The notes beneath the pieces are model-generated. The model worked only from the letters and a program-made list of their open reading frames with translations, had not been told where the DNA came from and searched no databases. Shown piece after piece: positions 8,467 through 16,856 of a stretch of DNA of 64,000 nucleotides (position 1 is the stretch's first letter; each line of letters opens with the position of its first letter). Source of the stretch: Laceyella tengchongensis (lineage in GTDB: Bacteria > Bacillota > Bacilli > Thermoactinomycetales > Thermoactinomycetaceae); the NCBI RefSeq assembly GCF_900182735.1, contig NZ_FXTU01000005.1, forward strand, positions 62,001 to 126,000, given 5' to 3'. Position numbers and translations under genes: made by a program.

Positions 8467-8561
8467 TTTTGCGTCGTCACGCGTGAAGCCAATGAGAAAA
8501 CGGGGTTGGAGCTACTGGCTTATTCACCAGATGACGCCTTAGACCGCTTGTTGCCATTTGA

Positions 8562-9041
8562 TCATTTATGGTATGTTTCGCCGCGGATGATTTTGAAGGC
8601 GCGGTAGATTTGCTCTAAGAGGAAGATGCGGATCAGCTGATGGGGAAAGGTCATGGCTGAAAAAGACAGTAACAGGTCAGCCCGTTTTAGCACCTCTGGT
8701 GCGATCCCGTATGAACCACCGATGACAAAAACGACATGGCTTTGTCCGTAGGTGCCCAATCGCTCCAGTTTGTTGGCGAACTCTGGAGAAGAGAGGGATT
8801 TACCCTCAATGGCCAAAGCGATGAGGAAGGCGTCGGGGGATAAGGCTTTTAAGATGCGCTCACCTTCTTTGCGCTTGATCAACGCCACTTCCGCTTCATG
8901 AACAGGGTCTTGTGCCTTTTCTTCATTTACTTCCACGATTTCCACTTTGGCATAGGGAGTAAGTCTTTTTAGATATTCATCGCATGCTTGTTTTAAATAT
9001 TTTTCTTTTAACTTACCCACGGTGATGAGTTGGATTTTCAT
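8562..9041 (-). CDS. rlmH: 23S rRNA pseudouridine(1915)-N3-methyltransferase RlmH
   Basis: The 159-residue SPOUT methyltransferase begins MKIQLITVGKLKEKYL and contains the SAM-knot motif VIGGSYGIAPEVL. It ends with the conserved QIYRAFKIIRGETYHK. It methylates pseudouridine 1915 in helix 69 of 23S rRNA on the assembled 70S ribosome. Its ATG overlaps the stop of the CxxH/CxxC gene by four bases, so the two are co-translated. In B. subtilis the equivalent (yydA) also follows the wal-htrA block. Confidence 0.97.
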   Translation of the reverse strand: MKIQLITVGKLKEKYLKQACDEYLKRLTPYAKVEIVEVNEEKAQDPVHEAEVALIKRKEGERILKALSPDAFLIALAIEGKSLSSPEFANKLERLGTYGQSHVVFVIGGSYGIAPEVLKRADLLLSFSAMTFPHQLIRIFLLEQIYRAFKIIRGETYHK

Positions 9042-9250
9042 GCGTCTTCCTCCGCTGTCTCCTCTTGGTTAGCGATTTGCAAAACATAACGGGGAGTTTG
9101 TCCGCACCAAAAACAAGTTGCTTGATCGTTCGGCTCGTCGTCCATCAGTTCCATAAGGGGAGCATGTTCATACATATCCACAATTTCATCGAGTGCAATG
9201 TCGACGTGCTCGTCGCATGCATACCATTTTTTCTTTTCGGCAGAAGCCAT
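9038..9250 (-). CDS. CxxH/CxxC zinc-ribbon-like small protein (BA_5709-like)
   Basis: This 70-residue acidic protein carries two metal-ligand pairs, CDEH (near residue 12) and CFWC (near 46). It matches the Firmicute family called CxxH/CxxC protein, usually encoded between htrA and rlmH. Function is unknown; one zinc bound by the four ligands is a structural inference. The ATG has AAGGAGTGAAA upstream. Confidence 0.8.
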   Translation of the reverse strand: MASAEKKKWYACDEHVDIALDEIVDMYEHAPLMELMDDEPNDQATCFWCGQTPRYVLQIANQEETAEEDA

Positions 9251-9290
9251 TTGTTATTTCACTCCTTACCGCACAGTAGTTATTCATAGG

Positions 9291-9308
9291 TTATCCACAA
9301 TATCCACA
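9291..9308 (+). promoter_or_regulatory. Pair of DnaA-box-like 9-mers
   Basis: TTATCCACA (9291-9299) is a perfect DnaA box (TTATNCACA). It is followed head to tail by ATATCCACA (9300-9308), with one or two mismatches. They lie between rlmH/CxxH and htrA. Binding is inferred from sequence only. Confidence 0.5.
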
Positions 9309-9330
9309 AATTTATCAAAAGACAGGGAAA

Positions 9331-9362
9331 AGGAAAAGCCCCGTTTGTGAAAAACGGGGCTT
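9331..9362 (-). terminator. Terminator after htrA
   Basis: On the minus strand AAGCCCCGTTT pairs with AAACGGGGCTT (+ strand 9336-9346 and 9352-9362), followed by TTCC. It closes htrA, which therefore ends separately from the CxxH-rlmH pair. Confidence 0.75.
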
Positions 9363-9370
9363 GAACGTTT

Positions 9371-10552
9371 TTATCTCAAGTTGCTTGGCGCTTCGCCCAA
9401 GGTAATCGTAGTGGTTTGTTTTTTGCCATCGCGGAAGTAGGTTACTTCCATTTTGTCATTGACGGCTTTTTTGGTGTACATGTATTGTCTGATATCCGAA
9501 CCCGATTTGACGGTTTGACCATCGAGGGCGGTGATGACGTCTCCCGGTTCCATGCCAGCCTGATCTGCAGGGGAGCCAGGCTCTAACTCATACAGCGCTA
9601 CCCCGGAAGTGATGTTGTTGGGGAGGTTGAGCTGTTGGCGAGCTTCTTGAGTGAGGTCGGCGACATCGACCATTTGTACTCCTAAGTACGGGCGCGACAC
9701 TTTGCCGTATTTGATCAATTTTTCAACAATCGGGCGCGCGTCATTGATGGGGATGGCAAATCCAAGTCCTTCTACCCCTTGTTCGGCAATTTTGAGGGTG
9801 TTGATGCCAATCACTTGGCCTGAGATGTTGATCAGGGCGCCGCCGCTGTTGCCGGGATTGATGGCAGCATCGGTTTGGATGACATCGGTGGTAGTTTGCT
9901 CATCTACTTTAAACGCCCGCTTGGGGGAGCTAATGACACCGGTGGTGACCGACTGACCCAGTCCCAACGGGTTGCCGATGGCGATAGCAGGTTCCCCGGC
10001 GGTGAGTTGGTCGGAGTTGCCCAAGTCGGCGATGGCGGTCACATATTTATCGCTGATTTCCAATACCGCTAAGTCTGTCAATTGATCTCCGCCCAATAAC
10101 CGCGCTTCGACTTCTTGGTTTTTGTCGTTGCCGTTAGGAATGATCACCTTAAAGCGGCTACCGCCTTGGATGACGTGATAATTGGTGATAATGCGCGCTT
10201 TGCCGTCAATCTTCTCAAAAATAATACCTGATCCGGAACTCTGTTGCAGTTCTTCGGTTTCAAAGAAATTAAATGAGCGTTTTAAGTTGATAACCCCAAC
10301 CACGGCCGGAGCCGCTTTTTTGACAGCGCTGGTGATGTCTGAGTTCACCTTGACGCTGGTCACTTGCTTGTTGCCCACCGTGGTTTGCGGCAGGTTGCCA
10401 TCCACGGACGGAAGAAGCCCCATGCGCGTTAAGGATGGGCTTAACAGCAATACAATCAATCCCCCGATGACCGCAGATACGATCGAAGTGAAAATGGGGC
10501 TAGCGGAGCGCTTTGGCTGTTTGTAATCCGGCTGTTCATCATAATAACCCAT
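9371..10552 (-). CDS. htrA: HtrA/DegP-type membrane-anchored serine protease
   Basis: The 393-residue protein has a short cytoplasmic N-terminus, one membrane helix (about 20-40) and an extracytoplasmic trypsin-like domain. The triad is visible as TNYHVI (His126), LTDLAVLEI and GNSGGAL. One C-terminal PDZ domain follows (about 290-380). It degrades or refolds misfolded secreted proteins. An in-frame start nine codons upstream is less likely, because AAGGAGGGAATGCC directly precedes the ATG at 10552. It follows walJ as in B. subtilis (htrC/yyxA). A small + strand gene lies between it and walJ here, so it is probably transcribed separately; a TATAAT is visible at 10626-10631 on the minus strand. 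Confidence 0.93.
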   Translation of the reverse strand: MGYYDEQPDYKQPKRSASPIFTSIVSAVIGGLIVLLLSPSLTRMGLLPSVDGNLPQTTVGNKQVTSVKVNSDITSAVKKAAPAVVGVINLKRSFNFFETEELQQSSGSGIIFEKIDGKARIITNYHVIQGGSRFKVIIPNGNDKNQEVEARLLGGDQLTDLAVLEISDKYVTAIADLGNSDQLTAGEPAIAIGNPLGLGQSVTTGVISSPKRAFKVDEQTTTDVIQTDAAINPGNSGGALINISGQVIGINTLKIAEQGVEGLGFAIPINDARPIVEKLIKYGKVSRPYLGVQMVDVADLTQEARQQLNLPNNITSGVALYELEPGSPADQAGMEPGDVITALDGQTVKSGSDIRQYMYTKKAVNDKMEVTYFRDGKKQTTTITLGEAPSNLR

Positions 10553-10887
10553 GGCATTCCCTCCTTGAATTAAGGCCATATGTATGGGAGTGGATTCGCT
10601 CTCATTATTTCAACAACTCAAATGTATTATACTAAATCCCTATGTGGGGTGGTTTGGTTTTCAAAGAAACGTAAGGTTGTTGACACAGTTGGATCGAAAC
10701 GGGCGAATCCAGGCTTTTGTGTACATATTTATTTTATAGTGGGTGTGTGAAGTTGATGTGGAGAATCATTGTTTTGCTTGTGTCAAAATGGAGTAAGGAG
10801 AACGACACACATATACAAGTTTGAAGAATAGGAAAAATGAGGAGAATAATAGAAGATAACTAATACAAGTGATTAGGAGATGAGAGA
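10553..10887. other. Intergenic region between divergent htrA and a 73-residue gene
   Basis: This AT-rich spacer holds the SD of htrA, a minus-strand TATAAT (10626-10631) without a good -35, and a TTGACA (10680-10685) on the + strand without a good -10. No hairpin or known riboswitch was recognised. Confidence 0.4.
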
Positions 10888-11109
10888 ATGAAACAGGGAA
10901 AGCGACCCTCTGTCAATACGTTAAAACGGTTTGCTGGAGTTGATTTGGGCGCGCAGGTGGCTGATCTGAAATTGGCATTTTACCAACAGGGTTTGCTCTT
11001 ATCGGCCTTAATCGATCTTCTCGTCGATAAAGGGTTGATCGAACCGGATGAGTTGGCGGAGTTGGCGACGCGGCTGGACAGGGAAATCACGGTGCCAACC
11101 GAAGAATAA
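10888..11109 (+). CDS. Small protein of unknown function
   Basis: This 73-residue, helix-rich protein begins MKQGKRPSVNTLKRFAGVDLG and ends in an acidic tail. Two amphipathic helices, one hydrophobic in the middle (YQQGLLLSALIDLLVDKGLI), suggest a small soluble oligomer. I do not recognise a family. The ATG has TAGGAGATGAGAGA upstream. The gene is inserted on the + strand between walJ and htrA, two genes that are adjacent in B. subtilis, and shares a bidirectional terminator with walJ. Confidence 0.65.
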   Translation: MKQGKRPSVNTLKRFAGVDLGAQVADLKLAFYQQGLLLSALIDLLVDKGLIEPDELAELATRLDREITVPTEE

Positions 11110-11110
11110 A

Positions 11111-11137
11111 GGGAGTCCCATACATGATGGGACTCCC
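11111..11137. terminator. Bidirectional terminator between the 73-residue gene and walJ
   Basis: GGGAGTCCCAT (11111-11121) and ATGGGACTCCC (11127-11137) form a perfect stem flanked by AAA and TTT, so it can work on both strands. Confidence 0.8.
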
Positions 11138-11138
11138 T

Positions 11139-11936
11139 TTATTTGTCCTTTACCGCTCTTAGCGGGGTGGGGCGGTCGTCATACGTAGGCCACAGGTGGA
11201 CATCACGCCCTACCTGCATGCCAGTCTCTTCTAGAATGTTTTTGACGGTCAGATGGGCCAACTCACTTAGGTTGTTGTCCCGGCTCAAATGAGCCAGGTA
11301 GATGTTTTCGCCCATCCCCTTGAGAATCTCGGTCAGCGCCACCCCGGCATCCTCATTGGAAAGATGGCCGGTGTCGCCTAAAATGCGGCGTTTCACATTC
11401 CACGGATACGTTCCCATGCGCAACATTTCGACGTCATGGTTGCTCTCCCAGACGATGGTATGGGAACCGCTCACCCGGTCGATGATCCGTTGGTTTACAT
11501 AGCCTAAGTCAGTAACGATGGAGAGGAGATCCTCACCATGTTGGATGTGGAATGCGACCGGTTCTGCAGCGTCATGCGAGATCGCGAACGATTCGACGCG
11601 CAGATCGGACAATTCTAGCGCCGCACCCGTTTCCAAGACATTTTGCAAGGATTCGGGGATATCCCCCACACTGCTTGGCAGGTGACGCCAAGTAGATTCA
11701 TTCATATAGATGGGGATCTGATAGCGACGGGCTAAGACCCCGAGTCCTCGCACATGGTCGATATGCTCATGCGTCACAAAAATGGCGGACAGGGTGGATG
11801 GGTCCACATTGATCTGCTCTAAGCGCTGTTCAATCTGTTTGCCGCTTAATCCTGCGTCTACCAACACCCTGACGCTGTCGGATTCAATATAAGTGGAATT
11901 GCCAGTGCTTCCGCTGGCCAACACACTAAACTTCAT
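11139..11936 (-). CDS. walJ: WalJ (YycJ) metallo-beta-lactamase-fold hydrolase
   Basis: The 265-residue protein has the MBL zinc motif THEHIDH (about residues 56-62) and later His/Asp ligands (ISHDAA, VTDLGY, AHLSRDN). WalJ proteins are beta-lactamase-fold nucleases or hydrolases linked to DNA replication and cell-wall coordination. It is the last gene of the walRKHIJ operon; its ATG overlaps the walI stop by four bases. Confidence 0.93.
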   Translation of the reverse strand: MKFSVLASGSTGNSTYIESDSVRVLVDAGLSGKQIEQRLEQINVDPSTLSAIFVTHEHIDHVRGLGVLARRYQIPIYMNESTWRHLPSSVGDIPESLQNVLETGAALELSDLRVESFAISHDAAEPVAFHIQHGEDLLSIVTDLGYVNQRIIDRVSGSHTIVWESNHDVEMLRMGTYPWNVKRRILGDTGHLSNEDAGVALTEILKGMGENIYLAHLSRDNNLSELAHLTVKNILEETGMQVGRDVHLWPTYDDRPTPLRAVKDK

Positions 11937-12709
11937 GGCGTCTTTCCTTTGCTTTCAATAGATTGCTTGGGCACGATTTCCATTTTTTCTTTGGCTTCGC
12001 GTTTGGTGGCGTTTAAGTAAATCCAATTGTTGCCGACTTCAAACCGCCAATAAGGGACGAGAATGTATTCCTCTTTGGAACCACCATAGGCGGCACGGTA
12101 GCCGAGCTTGGGATTGGTGATGGAAGCCGGGCCCTTTGTGTTCAGATTGGTGATCACCTGGTAGAGCGCGCTTGGATAAGTCATGAGCTCCTCTGCTGTC
12201 GGCGATTGAGACAAGTCATAGTGCACCACATGGATGGCTTTGATCGAGGAAGCCGCCAACTCCACTTCCAACACTGCATCCAAAATGGGTCTTCCTTTGA
12301 CATGCTGCATATAGATACGTTTGTCTCGGCTGGATTCCATCAGCTCATAATCGCCGAAACGAGGCACTTCCCTGCTCAACAGCCGGTTCAGCTCCCGCTC
12401 GTTGCGGAAGGCGGGGGGAGTGGCGTAGGTTTTGCTGTAACCATTCAGCTCATTTTTCTTCCATCCGGCCAGCCGGATCGGGGTGACGGTGGCTTTATAC
12501 GCCGCCAGTGTCGTTGGTGTGTTGTCCGGCTCTTCCGGAAACTGGATGCGACTCTTTTTGGCGATCTGTTTTAATTGTGCAAGCGAGATCTCTTCCGTTT
12601 CCACATAATCGGACTGCTGTTTTACTAGTTGGTTTAATTGCAGTCCCAAAAAGAGATTTAAGACGATGAAGGCGATGATCAAAATCGTTTTGGCGCGACT
12701 CCAATCCAT
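11933..12709 (-). CDS. walI: WalI (YycI) regulator of WalK
   Basis: This 258-residue membrane-anchored protein has one N-terminal helix (about 8-26, KTILIIAFIVLNLFLGLQL) and an extracytoplasmic YycH/YycI-type domain. With WalH it modulates the kinase WalK through transmembrane contacts. The sequence matches the family mainly by size, topology and operon position. It ends overlapping walJ. Confidence 0.88.
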   Translation of the reverse strand: MDWSRAKTILIIAFIVLNLFLGLQLNQLVKQQSDYVETEEISLAQLKQIAKKSRIQFPEEPDNTPTTLAAYKATVTPIRLAGWKKNELNGYSKTYATPPAFRNERELNRLLSREVPRFGDYELMESSRDKRIYMQHVKGRPILDAVLEVELAASSIKAIHVVHYDLSQSPTAEELMTYPSALYQVITNLNTKGPASITNPKLGYRAAYGGSKEEYILVPYWRFEVGNNWIYLNATKREAKEKMEIVPKQSIESKGKTP

Positions 12710-12722
12710 GGAGATTTCCTCC

Positions 12723-14120
12723 CTATGACGTTGGCGAACCGATGAAGAACTGTTCTCCAGCCGTGGTGAGTACCACCCATACAGGGGTGAACTGGACTGT
12801 TTTATCTTTCAGGTTATGGTTTGTCTCATAACCGGGATAGATGTGTTTGATGGCGGTCAAGGCGAGTTTGCGTTCGCTCAATTGCCGAAGCACTTCGTCC
12901 CGCCCGGGGAGCATCGCCTCGCGGTCGCGGGTACCCTCGAGCATGTACACCGTTGACCGAGCGTACTGCTTGATACCGTCTTCTCCACCGCTGGCCCCCG
13001 CTTGGAATTGCAACACATCGGGATAGATCATCTGCCCGTCTTGCCGGTTCCAGTATACGGGCAGGCCTGCAATGATGCGGCGGAAAGTGAGCTGGTTGGT
13101 GTCCCGTTCATCTTTGACCCGTTCCACACGATCAAGCAAATAATCGCCTGTCCAACCGCGGTGCCGCTTTACAAAGTTGTTGACGTCGTACAACTGGTTC
13201 TCAACCAGTGGATGTGTCGATTCAGAAGTGGGAACATCTTCAGTGTATTGCAATGAACCCCTCTTATTATAAACGAGCCGTTGGGACCGGGCCATGTAAA
13301 GATTTTCATCGTGGATGACGATCGGTTCCACGTCGGTTGATGTCAGCAGATACTCTTTGATGTCATCAATCTTGATCTGTTCCGTTTTATAACGCCACAC
13401 CGGAAGCTTGGCTGATGCGGTCGGCAGATAAAAGATGCGTGACCATGGTTGTTTTTCATTCGCTTTATCCCAAGGCGCTTTGCCATTGGCCACCACCGGT
13501 GTCAGCTCCACTTGCGCATGCTGAATGGCTTGTTCCATCGTTTGTTGCAAGTGGGTCGGATCCAGTTGCAATTGCGCTTGCAAGATCGTTTTGGCATCAT
13601 CGGAGATCAGCCAGAGTTGGGGCTGACCGCCGCTTAGATGGAGCAGGATGCGGCTGACGTCGGTGGGCTGATGCAGGGAGAATTTCTCCAAGACCGACGT
13701 TTTGAAGAACGCATCCACCGTCTCTGAATTCATGTCGCGGGGGAATTGCAACTGGAGTGAAGGCCCGTCAAGCAGGCGCTTCTTCCATTCTTCGGGTGTG
13801 ATTTGGTTCACGGCCTCGAATTTGGTGATTTCCGCGTTTTTGATGCCGTCGACCAACGTGCGGTATTCCTCACTGTCGGAATGTAACCATGTCGCCCGGC
13901 CGCCCAGGTTGACAATCAGTTGATAAGGGGCGACAAACTGGGTGGATTTTTTTTCGTTGTATGTTTTGTCATCGGTCAAGACAGGCGGTGGCATGTTGTT
14001 AATCGGCTTCTGCTGGTATCCGGGCGAGTAAAACCACAGAAATCCCGTGAGACAGAAGCTGAGGGTGATTAGCAAGATCAGTACGACGGTTTTGATGTGT
14101 TCAACCCATTTTTCTTCCAC
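12723..14120 (-). CDS. walH: WalH (YycH) regulator of WalK
   Basis: The 465-residue protein has one N-terminal helix (about 9-30, KTVVLILLITLSFCLTGFLW) and a large extracytoplasmic part with the two-domain YycH pattern. It acts with WalI on WalK. The start is GTG at 14120, with GGAGGTGA ten bases upstream inside the end of walK, which implies translational coupling. Confidence 0.9.
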   Translation of the reverse strand: MEEKWVEHIKTVVLILLITLSFCLTGFLWFYSPGYQQKPINNMPPPVLTDDKTYNEKKSTQFVAPYQLIVNLGGRATWLHSDSEEYRTLVDGIKNAEITKFEAVNQITPEEWKKRLLDGPSLQLQFPRDMNSETVDAFFKTSVLEKFSLHQPTDVSRILLHLSGGQPQLWLISDDAKTILQAQLQLDPTHLQQTMEQAIQHAQVELTPVVANGKAPWDKANEKQPWSRIFYLPTASAKLPVWRYKTEQIKIDDIKEYLLTSTDVEPIVIHDENLYMARSQRLVYNKRGSLQYTEDVPTSESTHPLVENQLYDVNNFVKRHRGWTGDYLLDRVERVKDERDTNQLTFRRIIAGLPVYWNRQDGQMIYPDVLQFQAGASGGEDGIKQYARSTVYMLEGTRDREAMLPGRDEVLRQLSERKLALTAIKHIYPGYETNHNLKDKTVQFTPVWVVLTTAGEQFFIGSPTS

Positions 14121-14130
14121 TTGGCCTTAT

Positions 14131-15954
14131 TCACCTCCGACTGACGGGGGGCAGTGTGAAGGTTACGACAGTGCCTTTTTGATAGATACTGTCAATCGCG
14201 ATGATCCCTTCATGCGCATGCACGATTTCTTGGGCGATTGCCAACCCCAGTCCGGTGCCCCCCAGGCTGCGCGAACGGGCTTTGTCCACACGATAAAACC
14301 GCTCAAAAATCCGGCCCAAGTCTTGCTTGGGAATGCCGATGCCGGTATCGGCAATGCCCACCTCCACCATGCCGTCCGAGTTGCGCTTGGCAACAATCGC
14401 CACTGAACCGCCTTCCGGGGTGTATTTGATGGCGTTGGACACGAGGTTGTCCAATACTTGCATCAGCTTATCCGGATCAGCGTAAACACGGGGCAGGGAG
14501 CCGTGAGTGAAAAGCGTGAAGCTGATCTGTTTCTGTTGGCATTGGAAGCGGAAGCGATCCATGGTTTCTTCCAATATCTCGGTCAACACCAGCGGTTTTT
14601 TGTAGAACTTCGATTTGCGGGCGTCAAGGCGCGAGAGATGCAACAGGTCTTGAATCAGGCGCGTCATGCGGTCAGCTTCTTGGCGGGCCACTTTGAGGAA
14701 GCGGACAGCCAGCTCCGGATCTTCGACCGCTCCGTCTTCCAGTGCCTCGATATAACTTTTGATGGTGGTCAAAGGCGTCCGCAGTTCATGAGACACATTG
14801 GCGACGAAATCTTTCCGTTGCCGATCCAGTTTCTCTTGTTCGGTGACGTCTTCGAGCACAGCCACCATCCCGATCAAGTCATTTCCCTTCAGCTTGATCG
14901 GCGTAAAGTTGATCTTCAGCACCGTCTGGGTTTCCGCATCGGCATGGTGGTGTTCGACGAAAGTTTGACGGGCTTCCTTCAACGGCAGTTTCAACGGCTC
15001 TGACAAGGACAATACTTCCGTGATCGAGCTACCGAGCGCGATTTGGCGATCCAACAGTTTTTCTGCAGGGATGTTTTTCACGATGATTTTCCCTTGCAAA
15101 TCGGTTGCGATCACACCGTCGCTCATATTGGCTAGAACGGATTCCAGCTTCTCTGTTTCCTCTTCCTTTTCCTTGATCGCTGTTCGCAGATGAGCGGCCA
15201 GATCGTTGAAGGAGATGGCCAATTGGCCGATCTCGTCTTCGCTCTTCACGGCTACTTGGCGGTCAAAGTCGCCTGATGCCATCGCTTTCGTTTGCTCTCG
15301 GATCTCTTTGATCGGTAGGGTGATGGTGCGGGCCAAGATGATGACTAAGAATCCGGTCACCGCCAGTGCCACCGCCGCAATCTTGATCAAGATCTTGCTG
15401 ATGCGATAGATGCGGTCATAGGTCGGTTTCAATGGGGCTTCCAGATAGAGTGAGCCCAACTCCCGCTGTTGCCGGTCCAGCAGTTTGGTCACGTACACTT
15501 GGTAGTCGTTTCCTTCCGCGTCCTTCACTTTGGCGAACGGTTGCTTCTTATCCATCAGATCAGTGAGGCGGTTGGGCAATTTAAATATCTTTTCATTCGA
15601 CTCGTTTGACGCGATCACCCAGTTGTTTTGGTCGATCACGCGCACGATGGTGAAATGCTGGCTAGTGTTGGGCGCTGCTTGCAACAGGCGGGCCCGCAAC
15701 CGCTTGGCACGGTCGCGGTCATTTTCAGCTTTCGCTTCCAGCTCGGGCGAGACGATCAGGGACAGCACATATCCTTGTTCTTTCAATTGGGCGCGCAGGT
15801 CATTGATAAAAACCGATTCTAGTTGGCGGATGAAGTAGACGCCAACCAATTGCATGGCCATGATGATCAAAAGAATGTATATCACAACCAGCTTCCACTG
15901 CACGCTGTTCATCAATTGTTTCCATTTCTTCATTGCGTTTACCCACCCATTCAC
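14131..15954 (-). CDS. walK: WalK essential cell-wall sensor histidine kinase
   Basis: The 607-residue kinase has TM1 (about 21-43), an extracytoplasmic PAS-like domain (about 45-185), TM2 (about 187-208), HAMP (about 209-262), a cytoplasmic PAS (about 265-375), HisKA with SHELRTP (His389) and a HATPase domain with SLGGTGLGLAI. It phosphorylates WalR to control peptidoglycan hydrolases. GTG 15954 overlaps the walR stop (GTGA). An ATG seven codons later (15933) is a plausible alternative, because SD signals are weak for both. Confidence 0.96.
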   Translation of the reverse strand: MNGWVNAMKKWKQLMNSVQWKLVVIYILLIIMAMQLVGVYFIRQLESVFINDLRAQLKEQGYVLSLIVSPELEAKAENDRDRAKRLRARLLQAAPNTSQHFTIVRVIDQNNWVIASNESNEKIFKLPNRLTDLMDKKQPFAKVKDAEGNDYQVYVTKLLDRQQRELGSLYLEAPLKPTYDRIYRISKILIKIAAVALAVTGFLVIILARTITLPIKEIREQTKAMASGDFDRQVAVKSEDEIGQLAISFNDLAAHLRTAIKEKEEETEKLESVLANMSDGVIATDLQGKIIVKNIPAEKLLDRQIALGSSITEVLSLSEPLKLPLKEARQTFVEHHHADAETQTVLKINFTPIKLKGNDLIGMVAVLEDVTEQEKLDRQRKDFVANVSHELRTPLTTIKSYIEALEDGAVEDPELAVRFLKVARQEADRMTRLIQDLLHLSRLDARKSKFYKKPLVLTEILEETMDRFRFQCQQKQISFTLFTHGSLPRVYADPDKLMQVLDNLVSNAIKYTPEGGSVAIVAKRNSDGMVEVGIADTGIGIPKQDLGRIFERFYRVDKARSRSLGGTGLGLAIAQEIVHAHEGIIAIDSIYQKGTVVTFTLPPVSRR

Positions 15955-16667
15955 CGATCTGCGCGGGGATCGCGAATCGTGTAACCGATGCCACGCCGCG
16001 TGATGATATACTTAGGCGCGCTCGGATCGTCTTCGATCTTTTCACGCAGACGGCGGATGGTCACATCGACAGTGCGCACGTCACCGAAGTAATCATACCC
16101 CCAGACGGATTGCAGGAGATGTTCTCTGGTCAGTACTTGATTGACATGCTTGGACAAGTAGAGCAACAACTCAAACTCGCGGTGGGTCAGATCGATGACT
16201 CGATCCTGCTTGCTGACGATGAAACTGTGTGGGTCGATCGTCAAATCACCGATGACCAGATTGCTTTTGTTAGGCTCCTCCCGCGTCGCTTCTTGGCGTT
16301 GTGACTGGGTGCGGCGCAAATTGGCTTTGATCCGCGCTAGGAGTTCGCGGTTGCTAAACGGTTTGGTCACATAGTCGTCAGCGCCCATCTCCAATCCCAA
16401 CACCTTGTCCAATTCCGAGTCTTTGGCGGTCAGCATGATGATCGGAAATTGGAAGTGTTGCCGCACTCTTCGACAAACTTCGATACCGTCGGCGCCGGGC
16501 AACATTAAGTCCAGTAACATCAAGTCCGGCGGCGCGTTGAGCACTTTTTGAATCGCTTCGTCACCATCATGGATGCAATCCACCTGGTAACCTTCTTTCT
16601 CCAAATTGAACTTAATAATATCGGCAATTGGCCGTTCATCTTCCACTACGTAGATTTTGGCGCTCAC
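15951..16667 (-). CDS. walR: WalR essential response regulator
   Basis: This 238-residue OmpR/PhoB-family regulator has a receiver domain with Asp53 in LLDLMLPG and a winged-helix domain ending TRRGIGYTI. The start is GTG at 16667, because AGGAGG lies eight bases upstream; longer in-frame starts at 16721 and 16688 have no SD. WalR binds tandem TGTWAH sites at cell-wall genes. It is the first gene of the operon. A minus-strand TAAAAT (16751-16756) could be its -10, but no convincing -35 was seen. Confidence 0.96.
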   Translation of the reverse strand: MSAKIYVVEDERPIADIIKFNLEKEGYQVDCIHDGDEAIQKVLNAPPDLMLLDLMLPGADGIEVCRRVRQHFQFPIIMLTAKDSELDKVLGLEMGADDYVTKPFSNRELLARIKANLRRTQSQRQEATREEPNKSNLVIGDLTIDPHSFIVSKQDRVIDLTHREFELLLYLSKHVNQVLTREHLLQSVWGYDYFGDVRTVDVTIRRLREKIEDDPSAPKYIITRRGIGYTIRDPRADR

Positions 16668-16856
16668 GTACAGATCCCTCCTGGACATAAAAAGCGTAAA
16701 ATCATTGTCCCACAAGAACATCGGGAAAACAATCGCCCGCCTATGAGACTATTTTACCATCCGCGGTTGAGGGGATTAGGCAAAATTGGGTGAAAGAAGG
16801 ATGACTCGATGTGGTGGAGGTGAATAAAGTATGGAGAGCGAAAGGATGGATGATAG

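Noticed and set aside
9331..9362. Hairpin as a terminator for a + strand transcript
   Set aside because: No + strand gene lies upstream within range. The T-rich side and gene order fit the minus-strand htrA.
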